Counted from the stretch's first letter, positions 42,406 through 51,915 are shown. The stretch: 64,000 nucleotides of DNA from Anaerolineae bacterium (GCA_023382715.1 JAHDWP010000002.1:165923-229922), one strand, 5' to 3'. Translations and numbers: made by a program. The notes: generated by a model from the letters alone, not told the origin.

Positions 42406-42652
42406 AGGTGCGTTCCCGTTTGGTGCGTCGCTGTGATCAGATTATAGCCTGCTGGCGGCTGAAAGATGCCTGCATCGCGCAGATGCAGCGGGCGCGCGCG
42501 CCCTCGCGGGGGAAGGTCAGGCCAGGGATGGGGGCAAAGGCCGGCGCGCGACTTCTGAGACGCCCCGTCAGGCGCTTGACTTTTCGCTCGCTTGGGCCTT
42601 AACTAGGGAAGCGAATACGCGCGGCGATCACTGAGCGGGGAGGCAGCAGCAT

Positions 42653-43633
42653 ATGGAATATCGCAGGCTGGGCCGGACGGGGCTGAAAGTCAGCGCGCTG
42701 GGCCTGGGCACGATGACCTTCCGCTGGACGAGCACCGAGCAGCAGGCGCTGCGCGTGCTCGACCGGGCCTATGACGCGGGCATCAACTTCATTGACACCG
42801 CCGACATCTACAGCAATTGGGCGCCGGGCAACCCCGGCGGTGTCGCCGAGCGGATCATCGGCAAGTGGCTCAAGACCAGGCTGCGCCACACGGTGGTCAT
42901 TGCCACCAAGGTGCGCGGGCGGATGTGGGCCGGGCCGAACGGCGAGGGCCTCAGCCGCCAGCACATCATGCTCGCCGTCGAAGACAGCCTGCGCCGGCTG
43001 GGGGTGGAGACGATTGACCTCTACCAGACCCATCACCCCGACTGGGACACGCCGCTCGACGAGACGCTGCGCGCGTTCGATGACCTGGTGCGCGCGGGCA
43101 AGGTGCGCTATATCGGGGCCAGCAATCACGCCGCCTGGCTGCTGACGAAGGCGCTGTGGGTCAGCGACAAACACGGGCTGGCCCGCTACGACTGCATCCA
43201 GCCGCACTACCACCTGCTCAACCGCGCCGAAGTCGAGCCAGACCTGGCCGCGCTGTGCCTGGATCAGGGCATCGGCATGATCCCCTACAGTCCGCTGGCG
43301 GGCGGCTTCCTCACCGGCAAGTACACGCGCGACACTGTGCCGCCCGATTCGCGCGGGGCGCAGAGCGCGCGCATCGCCGGCTACTGCACCGAGCAGAACT
43401 TCGCCATTGTGGACGCGCTGCGCGAAATGGGCGAGCAGCGCGGGGCGACCGTCGCCCAGATGGCGCTGGCCTGGCTGCTGACGCAGCCGTTCGTCAGCGC
43501 GCCGATTGTCGGGGCGAACACCGTCGCCCAGTTGGACGAGTCGCTGGGCGCGGTTGACCTGCGCCTGACCGAAGACGAGATGCTGCGCCTGGACGAGCTG
43601 ACCGGGGTGACTCGCAACTGGTTCCGCCGCTGA
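42653..43633 (+). CDS. Aldo/keto reductase
   Basis: A 326-residue NAD(P)H-dependent oxidoreductase. It opens [20 protein letters not shown], standard for the AKR superfamily. The catalytic tetrad is Asp51-Tyr53 region in FIDTADIYS, Lys in VIATKVRG and His in [23 protein letters not shown] and [17 protein letters not shown] place it in the YajO/YghZ-like voltage-channel-beta-related group. It would reduce an aldehyde or ketone; the substrate is unknown. It stands alone and converges with uvrC. Confidence 0.9.
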   Translation: MEYRRLGRTGLKVSALGLGTMTFRWTSTEQQALRVLDRAYDAGINFIDTADIYSNWAPGNPGGVAERIIGKWLKTRLRHTVVIATKVRGRMWAGPNGEGLSRQHIMLAVEDSLRRLGVETIDLYQTHHPDWDTPLDETLRAFDDLVRAGKVRYIGASNHAAWLLTKALWVSDKHGLARYDCIQPHYHLLNRAEVEPDLAALCLDQGIGMIPYSPLAGGFLTGKYTRDTVPPDSRGAQSARIAGYCTEQNFAIVDALREMGEQRGATVAQMALAWLLTQPFVSAPIVGANTVAQLDESLGAVDLRLTEDEMLRLDELTGVTRNWFRR

Positions 43634-43688
43634 GAGTGTCTGCGAGGGCGTATGCGATCCGCTTGCAATTGTTCGCAAAGCTACGTCG

Positions 43689-45581
43689 CTACCCGCCCAG
43701 CGCCGCCTTGAGGTTGGCGGCGATCTCGCGGGTGATGCCCGGCACGGCGGTTAATTCCTCAACGCTCGCCGCGCGGATGGCCTCGAGGTCGCGGTCGAAC
43801 GCCTTGAGCAGCGCCTTGCGTCGCTGCGGGCCGATGCCCGGCACGTCCTCAAGCTGGCTGGCCAGGCCGGCCTTGGCCCGCCGCTGGCGATGGCTGGTGA
43901 TGGCGAAGCGGTGCGCCTCGTCGCGCACGCGCTGCAACAGGAACAGCCCCTCGCTGCGGCGCGGCAGCAGGATGGAGTGCGAGCGGCCTGGCAGGAAGAC
44001 CTCCTCGAACTGCTTGGCCAGCCCGGCCACCGGCACGCGCTCCGTCAGCCCGAACCCGGCCAGCACCTCGACCGCCACCCCAAGCTGGCCCTTGCCCCCG
44101 TCCACGATCAACAGGTCGGGCAGCAGTCGCCACGTCTCGTCGTGATCCTGCTTGCCCGGCTCAGTTGGCCGCGAGTTGGCGACAGCGTCGGCGTGGCGCT
44201 GGAAGCGGCGAGTCAGCGCCTCGCGTATGGACTGGTAGTCGTCGGAGCCTTCGTGGGCCACCGTGCGAATGTTGAAGCGGCGGTATTCGCTCTTGCGCGG
44301 CACGCCCTGGGCGAAGACCACCCGGCTGGCGACGATGGCCGTGCCCTGCGTCGTGCTGATGTCGAAGCACTCGATGCGGTTGGGCGGGCGCGGCAGGCTC
44401 AGCGCCTCCTGGATTTCGCGCAGCGCCGCCTCCTGCTTGACCGTGTCGGACTCCCACTGCGCGCGCAGGATTTGCAGCTTTTCGGCGGCGGTCTGCGCGG
44501 CAAGCTGCACCAGCTCGCGCTTGTTGCCGCGCTTGGGCACGGTCAGCTTCACCTTTTTGCCGCCGCGCTTGTCGCCGAGCCACTGCTCGATGATGCGCGC
44601 TTCCTGCACATTGGCGGGGAGGACGACCTCGCGCGGGATGTCCGCTGCGTCCTGGTAGAACTGCGTCAGGAAGCCCTCCACGATGTCCGCCGCGCCGGTG
44701 TCTTCGGAGCCGGTCAGGGCGAAGTACTCGCTGCCGATGAGCCGCCCGCTGCGGATGAGGAACATCTGCACGACGGCGTCGCTGCCCTCCTGGGCGAAGG
44801 CGATCACGTCCTGGTCGGCGTCAATGTCCGAGACCAGCCGCTGGCGCGAGGAAATCTGGGCCACGACCTTGATGCGGTCGCGCAGGATGGCCGCCCGCTC
44901 GAAGTCGAGCGCCTCCGCCGCCGCTTCCATCTGCGCGCGCAGGTCGGCCAGCACTTCCTGGGCGTGACCGGAGAGCACGCGCATCAGCCCGTTGATGTTC
45001 TCGCGGTATTCGTCGCGCGTCTGCGCCCCGATGCACGGCGCGCCGCACAGCTTGATGTCGTAGTACAGGCAGGCGCGCGTGTCCTGCCCGGTGATCTCGC
45101 GATCGCAGGTGAGGTAGGGGAAGGCGCGGCGCAGCACGTCGAGCGTCTCGCGCACGCCGCCCGCCGAGGTGAAGGGGCCGAAGTAGCGGTGCCCGTCGCG
45201 GCGGTCTACGCGGCGCGTCATCTCGACGGTGGGGAAGGCGTCGGCGGTCGTCACGCGGATATACGGGTAGCGCTTGTCATCCTTGAGCAGGACGTTGTAG
45301 CGCGGCTTGTGGACGCGGATCAGCTCCGCCTCGGTGATGAGCGCCTTCAGCTCGTCGCCGGTGAGGATGAACTGGATGTCCGCCGTCTCGTGGCGAATCT
45401 TGAGCACTTTGGGGTCGTGGTTGCCCGGCTGGAAGTAGCTGCGCACGCGGCTGCGCAGGCTCTTGGCCTTGCCCACGTAGAGGATCGTCCCGTTGGGATC
45501 GAGCATCTGGTAGACGCCCGGATCGGCGGGCAGGTTGGCGAGAATGTCCTGGATGCGCTCGGACGGTGTGTAGTCGGCCAT
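43689..45581 (-). CDS. uvrC: Excinuclease ABC subunit C
   Basis: A 630-residue nucleotide-excision-repair endonuclease that makes both incisions around UvrB-marked lesions. The N-terminal GIY-YIG domain is PADPGVYQMLDPNGTILYVG; a UVR/UvrB-binding segment (LRAQMEAAAEALDFERAAIL) follows; the RNase H-like C-terminal nuclease has RIECFDISTTQGTAIVAS and LLIVDGGKGQLGVAVEVL; the helix-hairpin-helix pair ends it (DVPGIGPQRRKALLKAF, AVPGITREIAANL). Length and order are normal. It stands alone. Confidence 0.97.
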   Translation of the reverse strand: MADYTPSERIQDILANLPADPGVYQMLDPNGTILYVGKAKSLRSRVRSYFQPGNHDPKVLKIRHETADIQFILTGDELKALITEAELIRVHKPRYNVLLKDDKRYPYIRVTTADAFPTVEMTRRVDRRDGHRYFGPFTSAGGVRETLDVLRRAFPYLTCDREITGQDTRACLYYDIKLCGAPCIGAQTRDEYRENINGLMRVLSGHAQEVLADLRAQMEAAAEALDFERAAILRDRIKVVAQISSRQRLVSDIDADQDVIAFAQEGSDAVVQMFLIRSGRLIGSEYFALTGSEDTGAADIVEGFLTQFYQDAADIPREVVLPANVQEARIIEQWLGDKRGGKKVKLTVPKRGNKRELVQLAAQTAAEKLQILRAQWESDTVKQEAALREIQEALSLPRPPNRIECFDISTTQGTAIVASRVVFAQGVPRKSEYRRFNIRTVAHEGSDDYQSIREALTRRFQRHADAVANSRPTEPGKQDHDETWRLLPDLLIVDGGKGQLGVAVEVLAGFGLTERVPVAGLAKQFEEVFLPGRSHSILLPRRSEGLFLLQRVRDEAHRFAITSHRQRRAKAGLASQLEDVPGIGPQRRKALLKAFDRDLEAIRAASVEELTAVPGITREIAANLKAALGG

Positions 45582-45792
45582 GATGAGAGTGATTGGTTGT
45601 TGGTGATTAGTTGTCAGCGATCAGCCGTCAGCTATCAGTTGTCAGCCGGAAGTCTCGGGTTGGGAGCGCGGCAGGGATGCACCCTATGTCTGATTGTAAC
45701 GCGTTTAGGGTGGGGCGGGACAAACCCCCTATAAACACGCAGGGCGCGCCGCACGGCACGCTCTGCGCTCATACCCCACAGCAGCGCCGCGC

Positions 45793-46176
45793 TCAATAGA
45801 GGCCTGCGCTCATCGCCACCTGCTGCGCTTTGCTCAGATCGCTCACGTCGAGCACAAGCTGCCCGGTCATGGTGATGTACACAGCGTTGATGTTGATCGC
45901 AGCGTTGGCCAGAGCGCGCGCCAGGCGCGCCAAGGCCCCTGGCTGGTGAACCAGCCCGACGAAGAGCACATTGTGCGTCGTGTAGTCGAAGCCGCCATCT
46001 TTGAGCGCTTCAATAGTCGCGTCGGGGTTGTCGGCGACGAACTGTACCACCCCTTGCCCCGTACAAGGTGAAGCATGGATCGCCAGGATGTTGACGGCAT
46101 TCTGCGCCAGCACTTCGGTCAGGTCGGCCAGAGCGCCTGGGCGATCCTGGATGACAATCGTGAACTCCGTAGCCAT
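45793..46176 (-). CDS. Tandem ACT-domain protein
   Basis: A 127-residue protein composed of two ACT-like domains and no enzyme domain. Start ATG (46176) after AAGGAGGGCATC. The first half reads EFTIVIQDRPGALADLTEVLAQNAVNI, the second VLFVGLVHQPGALARLARAL, both with the ACT dimer-interface glycine turn. Such free-standing ACT pairs usually sense amino acids or modulate a partner enzyme. There is no obvious partner next to it. The gap before it contains an 11-bp inverted repeat (46268-46334) between this gene and the divergent small protein. Confidence 0.82.
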   Translation of the reverse strand: MATEFTIVIQDRPGALADLTEVLAQNAVNILAIHASPCTGQGVVQFVADNPDATIEALKDGGFDYTTHNVLFVGLVHQPGALARLARALANAAININAVYITMTGQLVLDVSDLSKAQQVAMSAGLY

Positions 46177-46267
46177 GATGCCCTCCTTGTCTCGGTGCCC
46201 AGCAGCGCTGAACGCGCTCCCTGCTTTCAGTATAGGGCAAGATGCCTCTGGCGAAAACCCGGACATG

Positions 46268-46334
46268 ATGCGCATTCTGCAACACCCGCCGCTTGCCGCT
46301 TGTGCAAACTGGCAACTGGTGCGAGAATGCGCAT
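46268..46334. promoter_or_regulatory. Inverted repeat between divergent ACT and BON-like genes
   Basis: ATGCGCATTCT (46268-46278) and AGAATGCGCAT (46324-46334) are exact complements 45 bp apart. The space between two divergent starts makes a two-site operator plausible. Confidence 0.45.
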
Positions 46335-46432
46335 TGGGGCTTCCAAACGGAGCGGATAATTCAGGGGGCGAATGCGCCAGCGCCAGACTTGCGGGCTATC
46401 TCAGCAGCACGCAGGGATCAGTGAGGAGCCTC

Positions 46433-46672
46433 ATGTCTTATCAGCGTGAGATGTTGCACCATCTGATCACTCGCGCCCTCAAGCGCAACACCTTCACCGC
46501 CGATCAGGATATCGCTGTCTTTGTGCTGGGTGAGGACGTGCTGCTCTACGGCGCGGTTACTCACCCCGATCTCATCCCCGAGGCGGTCGTCACCGTCGAA
46601 GCGGTGGCCCCTTTTCTCCAGGTTCACAGCCATCTGCGCGTCATCAGCACGCATGCGTCAATGAGCGGTTAG
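46433..46672 (+). CDS. Small BON-like domain protein
   Basis: A 79-residue protein with start ATG 46433 and GAGGAGCC just upstream. ITRALKRNTFTADQDIAVFV, LGEDVLLYGAVTHPDLIPEA and VAPFLQVHSHLRVIS follow the alpha-beta-alpha-beta pattern of BON domains, which bind phospholipid or other envelope targets. No signal peptide is evident, so it may be cytoplasmic. The assignment rests on pattern only. It converges with purC 42 bp away. Confidence 0.6.
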   Translation: MSYQREMLHHLITRALKRNTFTADQDIAVFVLGEDVLLYGAVTHPDLIPEAVVTVEAVAPFLQVHSHLRVISTHASMSG

Positions 46673-46713
46673 CTCCGAGCCTCCGAGCGCCCGGCTCTGC
46701 GGCGCGGCGATCT

Positions 46714-47694
46714 TCAGTCGAGCACCTGGGCATAGCGCAGCGCGACGAGGATGCGCTTGTGCGCTGGGTAGCTGGCCGGCTGGAAGCGGGTGCCGGTCAG
46801 TACCTCGTAGACACGCTGGTAGCGCTGGCTGACCGTCACGATCATGTCCTCGAACAGCGGGGGAAGCGTGTCGCTCTCGCTGTAACCTTGCCCCTGGTAC
46901 CACAGGCGGATCAGCTCGCGGTCGAAGCTGTCCGGCTCCGCCCCTTCTTCGAGGCGCTCAGCGTAGGTGTCGGCGCGCCAGAAGCGGCTGCTGTCCGGCG
47001 TATGCAGCTCGTCAATCAGCACCAGGTCGCCGTTGAGGTCCAGCCCAAACTCGTACTTGCTGTCCACCAGGATCAGGTCGGACAGGATGCAAAGCTGCCG
47101 CCCGCGCAGGAAGAGCTTGAGCGCCACTGCGCGAATGCGCTCCCACAGCGCGGGCGCGATGCCCGTCGCGATGACTTCGGCATCGGTCAGCGGGGACTCG
47201 TGCGTGCGCCCGAACGATTTCTCCGTCGCGGTGACAATGGGATGGGGCAGTTCCTGATTCTTGCGCAGCTCATCGGGGAAGGTGATCCCGTAGATGGTGC
47301 GCTTGCCCGCCGCGTACTGCGCCCACAGGCTGGTCGGCGTGATGCCGCTGATGAAGCCGCGCACAATGACCGCGATGGGCAGCGGGTTGGCCTTGAGCGC
47401 GATGGTCACGTTAGGGTCGGGGATGTCAATGACGTGGTTGGGCACGAGATCGGCGGTGTGCTCAAACCACCAGTTGGTCAACTGGTTGAGCACCTGCCCC
47501 TTGTAGGGCACCTGGCCGATGGGCTGGTTGAAGACCGTGCAGCGGTCGGTCGCCACCACTACACGCCGCCCATCGGCCAGCTCGTAGTTGTCGCGCACCT
47601 GGCCACGCTCCAGCGCCAGGCCGGGCAGATCGAGCGCTTCCAGTGCGCCAGGGATTGCGCGACGAATCTGTGCGGGCCTTAACATGGTCCTCAT
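46714..47694 (-). CDS. purC: Phosphoribosylaminoimidazole-succinocarboxamide synthase (SAICAR synthetase)
   Basis: A 326-residue ATP-dependent enzyme of purine synthesis that joins CAIR and aspartate. ALERGQVRDNYELADGRR forms the ATP-binding region; QVLNQLTNWWFEHT, IVRGFISGITPTSLW, KNQELPHPIVTATEK and LVLIDELHTPDSSRFW are family blocks. The length fits the longer (eukaryote/actinobacteria-like) form rather than the 237-residue E. coli one. No other pur gene is next to it. The 608-bp region upstream (47695-48302) has no purine riboswitch that I can find. Confidence 0.95.
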   Translation of the reverse strand: MRTMLRPAQIRRAIPGALEALDLPGLALERGQVRDNYELADGRRVVVATDRCTVFNQPIGQVPYKGQVLNQLTNWWFEHTADLVPNHVIDIPDPNVTIALKANPLPIAVIVRGFISGITPTSLWAQYAAGKRTIYGITFPDELRKNQELPHPIVTATEKSFGRTHESPLTDAEVIATGIAPALWERIRAVALKLFLRGRQLCILSDLILVDSKYEFGLDLNGDLVLIDELHTPDSSRFWRADTYAERLEEGAEPDSFDRELIRLWYQGQGYSESDTLPPLFEDMIVTVSQRYQRVYEVLTGTRFQPASYPAHKRILVALRYAQVLD

Positions 47695-48263
47695 CCTCTG
47701 TCGTGTGCGGCCACCGTTGCAGGCCGAGCCATTGCGCCCATTCTGGTGGGGCAGAAGGCAGGCAGCCTGCGGGGAAGCCCCACCCTCTCATGCCCCTTAT
47801 GCCACCAATCATAATGCTGAATGCGCGACAAGGGAAATCCGCCAGGCGAACAGCCGGACGACGCGGGTATTACCTGATGATATATTACTTATTTAGTTAT
47901 AATCGTATTTATACGCTACAATTGATGGCAGATCAGCGAGCATCGCCGCGCGCTCCCACGTCCACGCCACCTGTTCATCTGTCTGGCGTCATTTGGTGGG
48001 CAGTGGAAAGAGGACATGCGATGGACTGCCGTCACAACGATCCGATCATCTCGCTGACGCTGTGGATAGACCGGGCGAACCCACTCTGGCTGTGGTTTGT
48101 CGGTGTGATGAGATCGCTGGCTGCTGGCTGCTCTGGGCTGACGGAGAACGGTGCGCGCCGGGCCTGTCTGGGAAGGGTGTCGCTCTGCTGCGCCTGGCCC
48201 GGATTCAGGGGCCGTTTGAAGGGCTTGCAGCTTGACTCCAGGCCCCTCTTCGCAGACGGGAAA
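47695..48263. other. Gene-free 569-bp stretch with an AT-rich island
   Basis: No gene is supported on either strand. At 47876-47932 the sequence is unusually AT-rich for this genome (ATATATTACTTATTTAGTTA and onward), with several -10-like TATAAT/TACAAT runs, which may be the purC promoter region on the minus strand. The remainder up to 48263 has normal composition and no recognised repeat. Confidence 0.55.
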
Positions 48264-48300
48264 GGCCGGGGAAGGGGTCAAGATACCTTGCCCCCCGGCC
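48264..48300 (-). terminator. Terminator after the SDR gene
   Basis: GGCCGGGG (minus 48300-48293) pairs with CCCCGGCC (48271-48264) and is followed by TTTCCC on the minus strand. It lies immediately behind the SDR stop and would end the aldolase-SDR unit. Confidence 0.6.
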
Positions 48301-48302
48301 CC

Positions 48303-49043
48303 TCACAGCAGGCTGCTGCCCCCATCCACGACAAGTGTCTGCCCGGTGATGAACGACGCGCCATCCGAACACAGGAACAGCACGGCGCTGGCGATCTCGT
48401 GCGGCTGCCCGACTCTGCCCAGCGGCGCGGGCGGCGGCGCAGCGCTGCTCTCTGGTGCGGGCGCGATATTCGCCGCGCAGACGGCGTTGACGCGCACGCC
48501 ATATCTCGCCAGCTCGCGCGCCGCCTGCCGCGTCAGGCCGACCAGGCCGGCTTGCCCGGCGGCCTGGGGGGCCGCCTCTTCGCCTGACCTCAACACGCCC
48601 GCCGTGCTGGTCACGTTCACGATGATTCCGCCCCCTTCGTCCGCCATGACGCGCCCGACGAGCTGCGTGCAAAAGAAGGCGCCGCCCAGGGTGATCTCAA
48701 TGGCGCGCCGCCAGTCGTATTCGTCGAGGGTCAGCAAGGGAGCGCGCCGGGCGGCGCTCGCCGCGTTGACCAGGATGTGCAGCCCGCCGAACGCCTCGCG
48801 CGTCGCTTCGATCATGGCCGCCGCCTGAAAGCGGTTGGAGACATCGCCCGTCCAGCCGATGGCGCGTCCTCCGTCCTCGCGGATCAGCGCGACTGTCTCG
48901 TCGAGGCGATCGGGGTTGACGTCAACGGCGCACACGGCGGCGCCCGCGCGAGCCAGGGCGCGGGCGATGGCGCGGGGAATGTCGCGCGCTGCGCCGGTGA
49001 CGATGGCCACCCGTCCGCTGAGATTGGCCGAGAAGCTGATCAT
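48303..49043 (-). CDS. SDR-family protein with degenerate catalytic and cofactor motifs
   Basis: A 246-residue short-chain dehydrogenase-like protein. The Rossmann start is [20 protein letters not shown], but the TGxxxGxG glycines at positions 21 and 23 are Asp and Pro. Ser146 (NVTSTAG) is present, while the catalytic Tyr and Lys of YxxxK are Gln160 and Gln164 ([12 protein letters not shown]). The Asn of the tetrad appears to be Thr118. The end is normal ([20 protein letters not shown]). So the fold is kept but the reaction is probably lost. It follows the aldolase gene by 78 bp and may bind or regulate something in sugar metabolism. Confidence 0.85.
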   Translation of the reverse strand: MISFSANLSGRVAIVTGAARDIPRAIARALARAGAAVCAVDVNPDRLDETVALIREDGGRAIGWTGDVSNRFQAAAMIEATREAFGGLHILVNAASAARRAPLLTLDEYDWRRAIEITLGGAFFCTQLVGRVMADEGGGIIVNVTSTAGVLRSGEEAAPQAAGQAGLVGLTRQAARELARYGVRVNAVCAANIAPAPESSAAPPPAPLGRVGQPHEIASAVLFLCSDGASFITGQTLVVDGGSSLL

Positions 49044-49067
49044 GGAGTTCTCCCCCGCGCAGACGAA

Positions 49068-49093
49068 CAGGGGCAGCGCGCTGGCTGCCCCTG
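49068..49093. terminator. Intercistronic hairpin between aldolase and SDR genes
   Basis: CAGGGGCAGC and GCTGCCCCTG arms with a 6-base loop, no T-tract. It could reduce readthrough from the aldolase to the SDR gene or stabilise the upstream mRNA. Confidence 0.45.
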
Positions 49094-49121
49094 CGACATG
49101 GTGAGGCTGGTCTGTGCTTGC

Positions 49122-50186
49122 CTAGGCGATGGTCACGCTCTCGTCCAGGTACACGTCCTGGATGGCGTTCAGAATCTCGACGCCCTCGCTCATCGGGCGC
49201 TGGAACGCCTTGCGCCCGCTGATCAGGCCCATGCCGCCCGCGCGCTTGTTGATCACCGCCGTGCGCACGGCCTGCACCAGGTCGTCCTTGCCGGACGGGC
49301 CGCCGCTGTTGATCAGACCGATGCGGCCCATGTAGCCGTTGGCCACCTGGTAGCGGCACAGATCGATCGGGTGATCGCTGCTGAGTTCGCTGTACATCTT
49401 CTCGTGATACTTGCCGAAGCCGATGGCCTTGAACCCGCCATTGTTCTCCGGCAGCTTCTGCTTGACGATGTCCGCCTCGATGGTCACGCCGAGATGGTTG
49501 GCCTGGCCGGTGAGGTCGGCGGCGACGTGGTAGTCCACGCCGTTGTGCTTGAAGGCCGAGTTGCGCGTGTAGCACCACAGGATGGTGGCCATGCCCATCT
49601 CGTGTGCCACCTTGAACGCCTCGCTGACCTCGACGATCTGGCGGGTCGACTCCTCGGAGCCGAAGTAGATCGTCGCGCCGACGGCGACCGCGCCCATGTC
49701 ATAGGCCTGCTCGATCTGGCCGAAGAAGACCTGATCGTACTTGGCCGGGTAGGTCAACAGCTCGTTGTGGTTGAACTTGAGCACGAACGGGATTTTGTGC
49801 GCGTACTTACGCGCCACCGCCCCCAGCACGCCGAGCGTCGAGGCGACGGCGTTGCAGCCGCCCTCGATGGCCAGCTCGACGATCTTCTCCGGGTCGAAAT
49901 AGATTGGGTTCGGGGCGAAGGACGCGCCCGCCGTGTGCTCGATGCCCTGATCCACCGGCAGGATGGACAGGTAACCGGTGCCGGCGAGCCGCCCATGATC
50001 GAACAACTGCTGCAGGCTGCGCAGCACAGGCGTGGGCCGGTCGGACCCCAGGAAGATGCGGTCCACCCAGTCCGGGCCGGGGATGTGCAGCATTGCTGAG
50101 GGGATGGTCTTGCTGACGTGGCCGAGCAGGTACTCGGCGTCTGCCCCCAGCAGGGACTCAACGTTGATTGCACTAACCGTAGTCAT
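49122..50186 (-). CDS. fbaB: Class I fructose-bisphosphate aldolase (DhnA/FbaB type)
   Basis: A 354-residue aldolase of the archaeal/bacterial DhnA family, which splits fructose 1,6-bisphosphate in glycolysis by a Schiff-base lysine. [52 protein letters not shown] and [20 protein letters not shown] (phosphate-binding end) are family blocks. The start is the ATG ending at 50186; the longer frame to 50273 has no ribosome site. A promoter lies 130 bp upstream. The SDR-like gene follows in the same unit. Confidence 0.93.
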   Translation of the reverse strand: MTTVSAINVESLLGADAEYLLGHVSKTIPSAMLHIPGPDWVDRIFLGSDRPTPVLRSLQQLFDHGRLAGTGYLSILPVDQGIEHTAGASFAPNPIYFDPEKIVELAIEGGCNAVASTLGVLGAVARKYAHKIPFVLKFNHNELLTYPAKYDQVFFGQIEQAYDMGAVAVGATIYFGSEESTRQIVEVSEAFKVAHEMGMATILWCYTRNSAFKHNGVDYHVAADLTGQANHLGVTIEADIVKQKLPENNGGFKAIGFGKYHEKMYSELSSDHPIDLCRYQVANGYMGRIGLINSGGPSGKDDLVQAVRTAVINKRAGGMGLISGRKAFQRPMSEGVEILNAIQDVYLDESVTIA

Positions 50187-50321
50187 GTCTGGCTCTCTTT
50201 CTGCACTGACCGAGTGTGATTTTGGCAGCAACCCTCGATGATCGCCGATAGCGGCCAGAAACGGTATGGCCATTGGTCATAGTTCGAGGGGTCAATTGGC
50301 ACTCACCGGCCAATCGGGGCG

Positions 50322-50349
50322 ATCATAACACGCTGCGCGGTGGATGCAA
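50322..50349 (-). promoter_or_regulatory. Promoter of fbaB
   Basis: On the minus strand: -35 TTGCAT (50349-50344), 16-bp spacer, -10 TATGAT (50327-50322). Confidence 0.65.
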
Positions 50350-50371
50350 GGCTGTGGTGCGGGTGGGCGGT

Positions 50372-50512
50372 GCAAAACCTGTCAGGTAGGGGGGCTGCTC
50401 TGCTGCGCCCTGGCTGACCTCACCCCCGCCCGGCGCTGATGCGCCTCGCTGTCCCCTCTCCACACGCGGAGAGGGGGCAAGCCAGGCGGGGCAAGGCTGA
50501 GGATGAAGTCAA
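50372..50512. repeat. Inverted GCAAAACCTGTCAGG end plus degenerate CCTCACCCCC hairpin
   Basis: 50372-50412 is the reverse complement of the right half of the 38488-38568 repeat (GCAAAACCTGTCAGG, GGGGCTGCTCTGCTGCGCCC). 50417-50512 is a degenerate copy of the hairpin repeat at 30061-30150. Together they fill the middle of the 462-bp gap between fbaB and the TPR gene; the rest shows only promoter-like sequence (TACAAT 50611-50616). Confidence 0.7.
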
Positions 50513-50648
50513 GGCCCTGCGTCCGGCAAGTCGTTTGACGCGGGACAGGGTGCGGCATTGCGCCCAACTGCGCCCCGGGCGGGGCCACTTTCGCGTTGGC
50601 GCGTGATGACTACAATGGGCGGTAATGCAGGATGATGAGGGGGCGATC

Positions 50649-51488
50649 ATGCGCCGGGCAGAGATCACCGAGAAGTTGCAGCAGGCCATTGCGCTGGCCC
50701 AGGCCGGCCAGCAGGCGGACGCGCGCCGCCTGCTCGAAGAAGTGGTCGCGGCAGACCCACAGCAGACGCTCGCCTGGATGTGGCTGGCGACCGTGGCCGG
50801 CGACCGTGACGAGCGCGTGCGCTATCTGGCGCGCGCCCTGGCGCTGGAGCCGGGCAATCGCGCAGCGCAGGACGCTTATCAACAGCTCACCGGCCAGGTC
50901 TATGCGCCCCCGCCAACGCCGCCCTCGCGCGCCGGCTGGCGGCGCGCCTTGCTCGGCGATGCCCCGCTGGGGCTGGGCAGCTACCTGATTCTGCTGCTGG
51001 TCGGCGCGGCTGCGGTCGTGGTGATCGCGCTGGCAGCGGGCGCGCGTGACGATGAGAAGCAGCCCAGCAGCCCGCCCACGCCGCGTTTTGCCCTGCCTTC
51101 AGCCACCGCCAGCCCGCTCCTGTCACTGACGCCCAGCGACACACCCCGGCCCACGCACACGCCCGGCCCATCGCCTACCTTGCTGTGGGACGTGCCGCCG
51201 CCTACCTGGACGCCTGTGCCGACGGATACGCCCGCGCCGACCCGGACGCCTATGCCAACGGAGACGAGCACCCCTACAGCGAGCCTGATGCCGACGTTGG
51301 TACCCCCCAGCGCCACCTTCACCCCGCTCCCGCCGACCAGCACGCGCACGCTCAGCCCTACTGCTCAGCCCGCAACGGAGACGCCTGCGCGAACAGCCAC
51401 GCGGACGGCGATGCCTTCACCGCCTGGGGCGGGGTCTGCTACTGCGTCGCCGGGGGACAGCGCAGGCGACAAGGCGGGCGGATCCTGA
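50649..51488 (+). CDS. TPR and membrane-anchor protein with Thr/Pro-rich exterior
   Basis: A 279-residue protein. Residues about 1-70 form two TPR-like helix pairs (KLQQAIALAQAGQQADARRLL, ADPQQTLAWMWLATVAGDRD). A hydrophobic helix at about 108-131 (LILLLVGAAAVVVIALAAG) is followed by a low-complexity tail rich in Thr and Pro (TPVPTDTPAPTRTPMPTETS). The TPR part is probably cytosolic and the tail outside. I start at ATG 50649 (GAGGGGGCGATC upstream); an ATG at 50625 coincides with the expected transcription start. It may couple an inner complex to a surface stalk. Confidence 0.72.
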   Translation: MRRAEITEKLQQAIALAQAGQQADARRLLEEVVAADPQQTLAWMWLATVAGDRDERVRYLARALALEPGNRAAQDAYQQLTGQVYAPPPTPPSRAGWRRALLGDAPLGLGSYLILLLVGAAAVVVIALAAGARDDEKQPSSPPTPRFALPSATASPLLSLTPSDTPRPTHTPGPSPTLLWDVPPPTWTPVPTDTPAPTRTPMPTETSTPTASLMPTLVPPSATFTPLPPTSTRTLSPTAQPATETPARTATRTAMPSPPGAGSATASPGDSAGDKAGGS

Positions 51489-51639
51489 TGCAGATTTGAC
51501 CCGATGGAGCGCGATGCGCGCCCCGTCGCTGCCCGAAAACGGCCAGACAAGCGCGCCAGAGGACGCCTGATAGCAGGGGAAAGGAGATATCCCAGGGAAG
51601 CTCAGGGGGAAATTGTGTGCACTTTCTCGCGTATCGTGA

Positions 51640-51645
51640 TACAAT
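51640..51645 (+). promoter_or_regulatory. -10 box and structured leader of the small basic protein gene
   Basis: TACAAT at 51640-51645 overlaps a small palindrome GTATCGTGATAC (51631-51642), a possible operator. In the leader GCGTAAG (51652-51658) pairs with CTTACGC (51671-51677). No strong -35. Confidence 0.5.
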
Positions 51646-51714
51646 AGGCAAGCGTAAGGTGCTGTACACACTTACGCAGGTGCTAGAAAGAGCCCATAAG
51701 AAGGAGAGATGACA

Positions 51715-51915
51715 ATGGCGATTGAATTCTACGATGTCAAAATCCGTCAGAAGGTGAAGGTTGATGAAAAGGGTGTCAAGCGCGTGACCTTCAAGACGAA
51801 GGGCGGGCAGATCCGTTACGGTCTGCAGGCGAAGACATCCGATGGCCGCAACCTCACCAAGTTCGTGTCCAAGGCTGACTGGGATAAGCTGACGAACCTG
51901 CCGATTGCCAAGTAA
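51715..51915 (+). CDS. Small basic hypothetical protein (66 residues)
   Basis: A 66-residue lysine-rich protein (MAIEFYDVKIRQKVKVDEKG, VTFKTKGGQIRYGLQAKTSD) that ends in LTNLPIAK. It is predicted to be beta-rich. Start ATG 51715 with AAGGAG eight bases upstream. The codons are clearly less GC-rich than neighbouring genes. I recognise no family name; the basic charge suggests nucleic-acid or ribosome binding. It has its own promoter with a palindrome, a hairpin in the leader, one across the stop and a strong terminator, which fits a highly expressed monocistronic gene. Confidence 0.75.
   Translation: MAIEFYDVKIRQKVKVDEKGVKRVTFKTKGGQIRYGLQAKTSDGRNLTKFVSKADWDKLTNLPIAK

Noticed and set aside
47695-47960. 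Possible purine riboswitch before purC (CGTATAA motif on the minus strand)
   Set aside because: The conserved junction and loop sequences of the purine aptamer are missing; only the short AT-rich motif matches by chance.
50322-50345. CATAACACGCT next to the fbaB promoter as another copy of the CTAG-ended element
   Set aside because: Only 11 bases match and they overlap the -10 box; without CTAG or hairpins it is probably chance.
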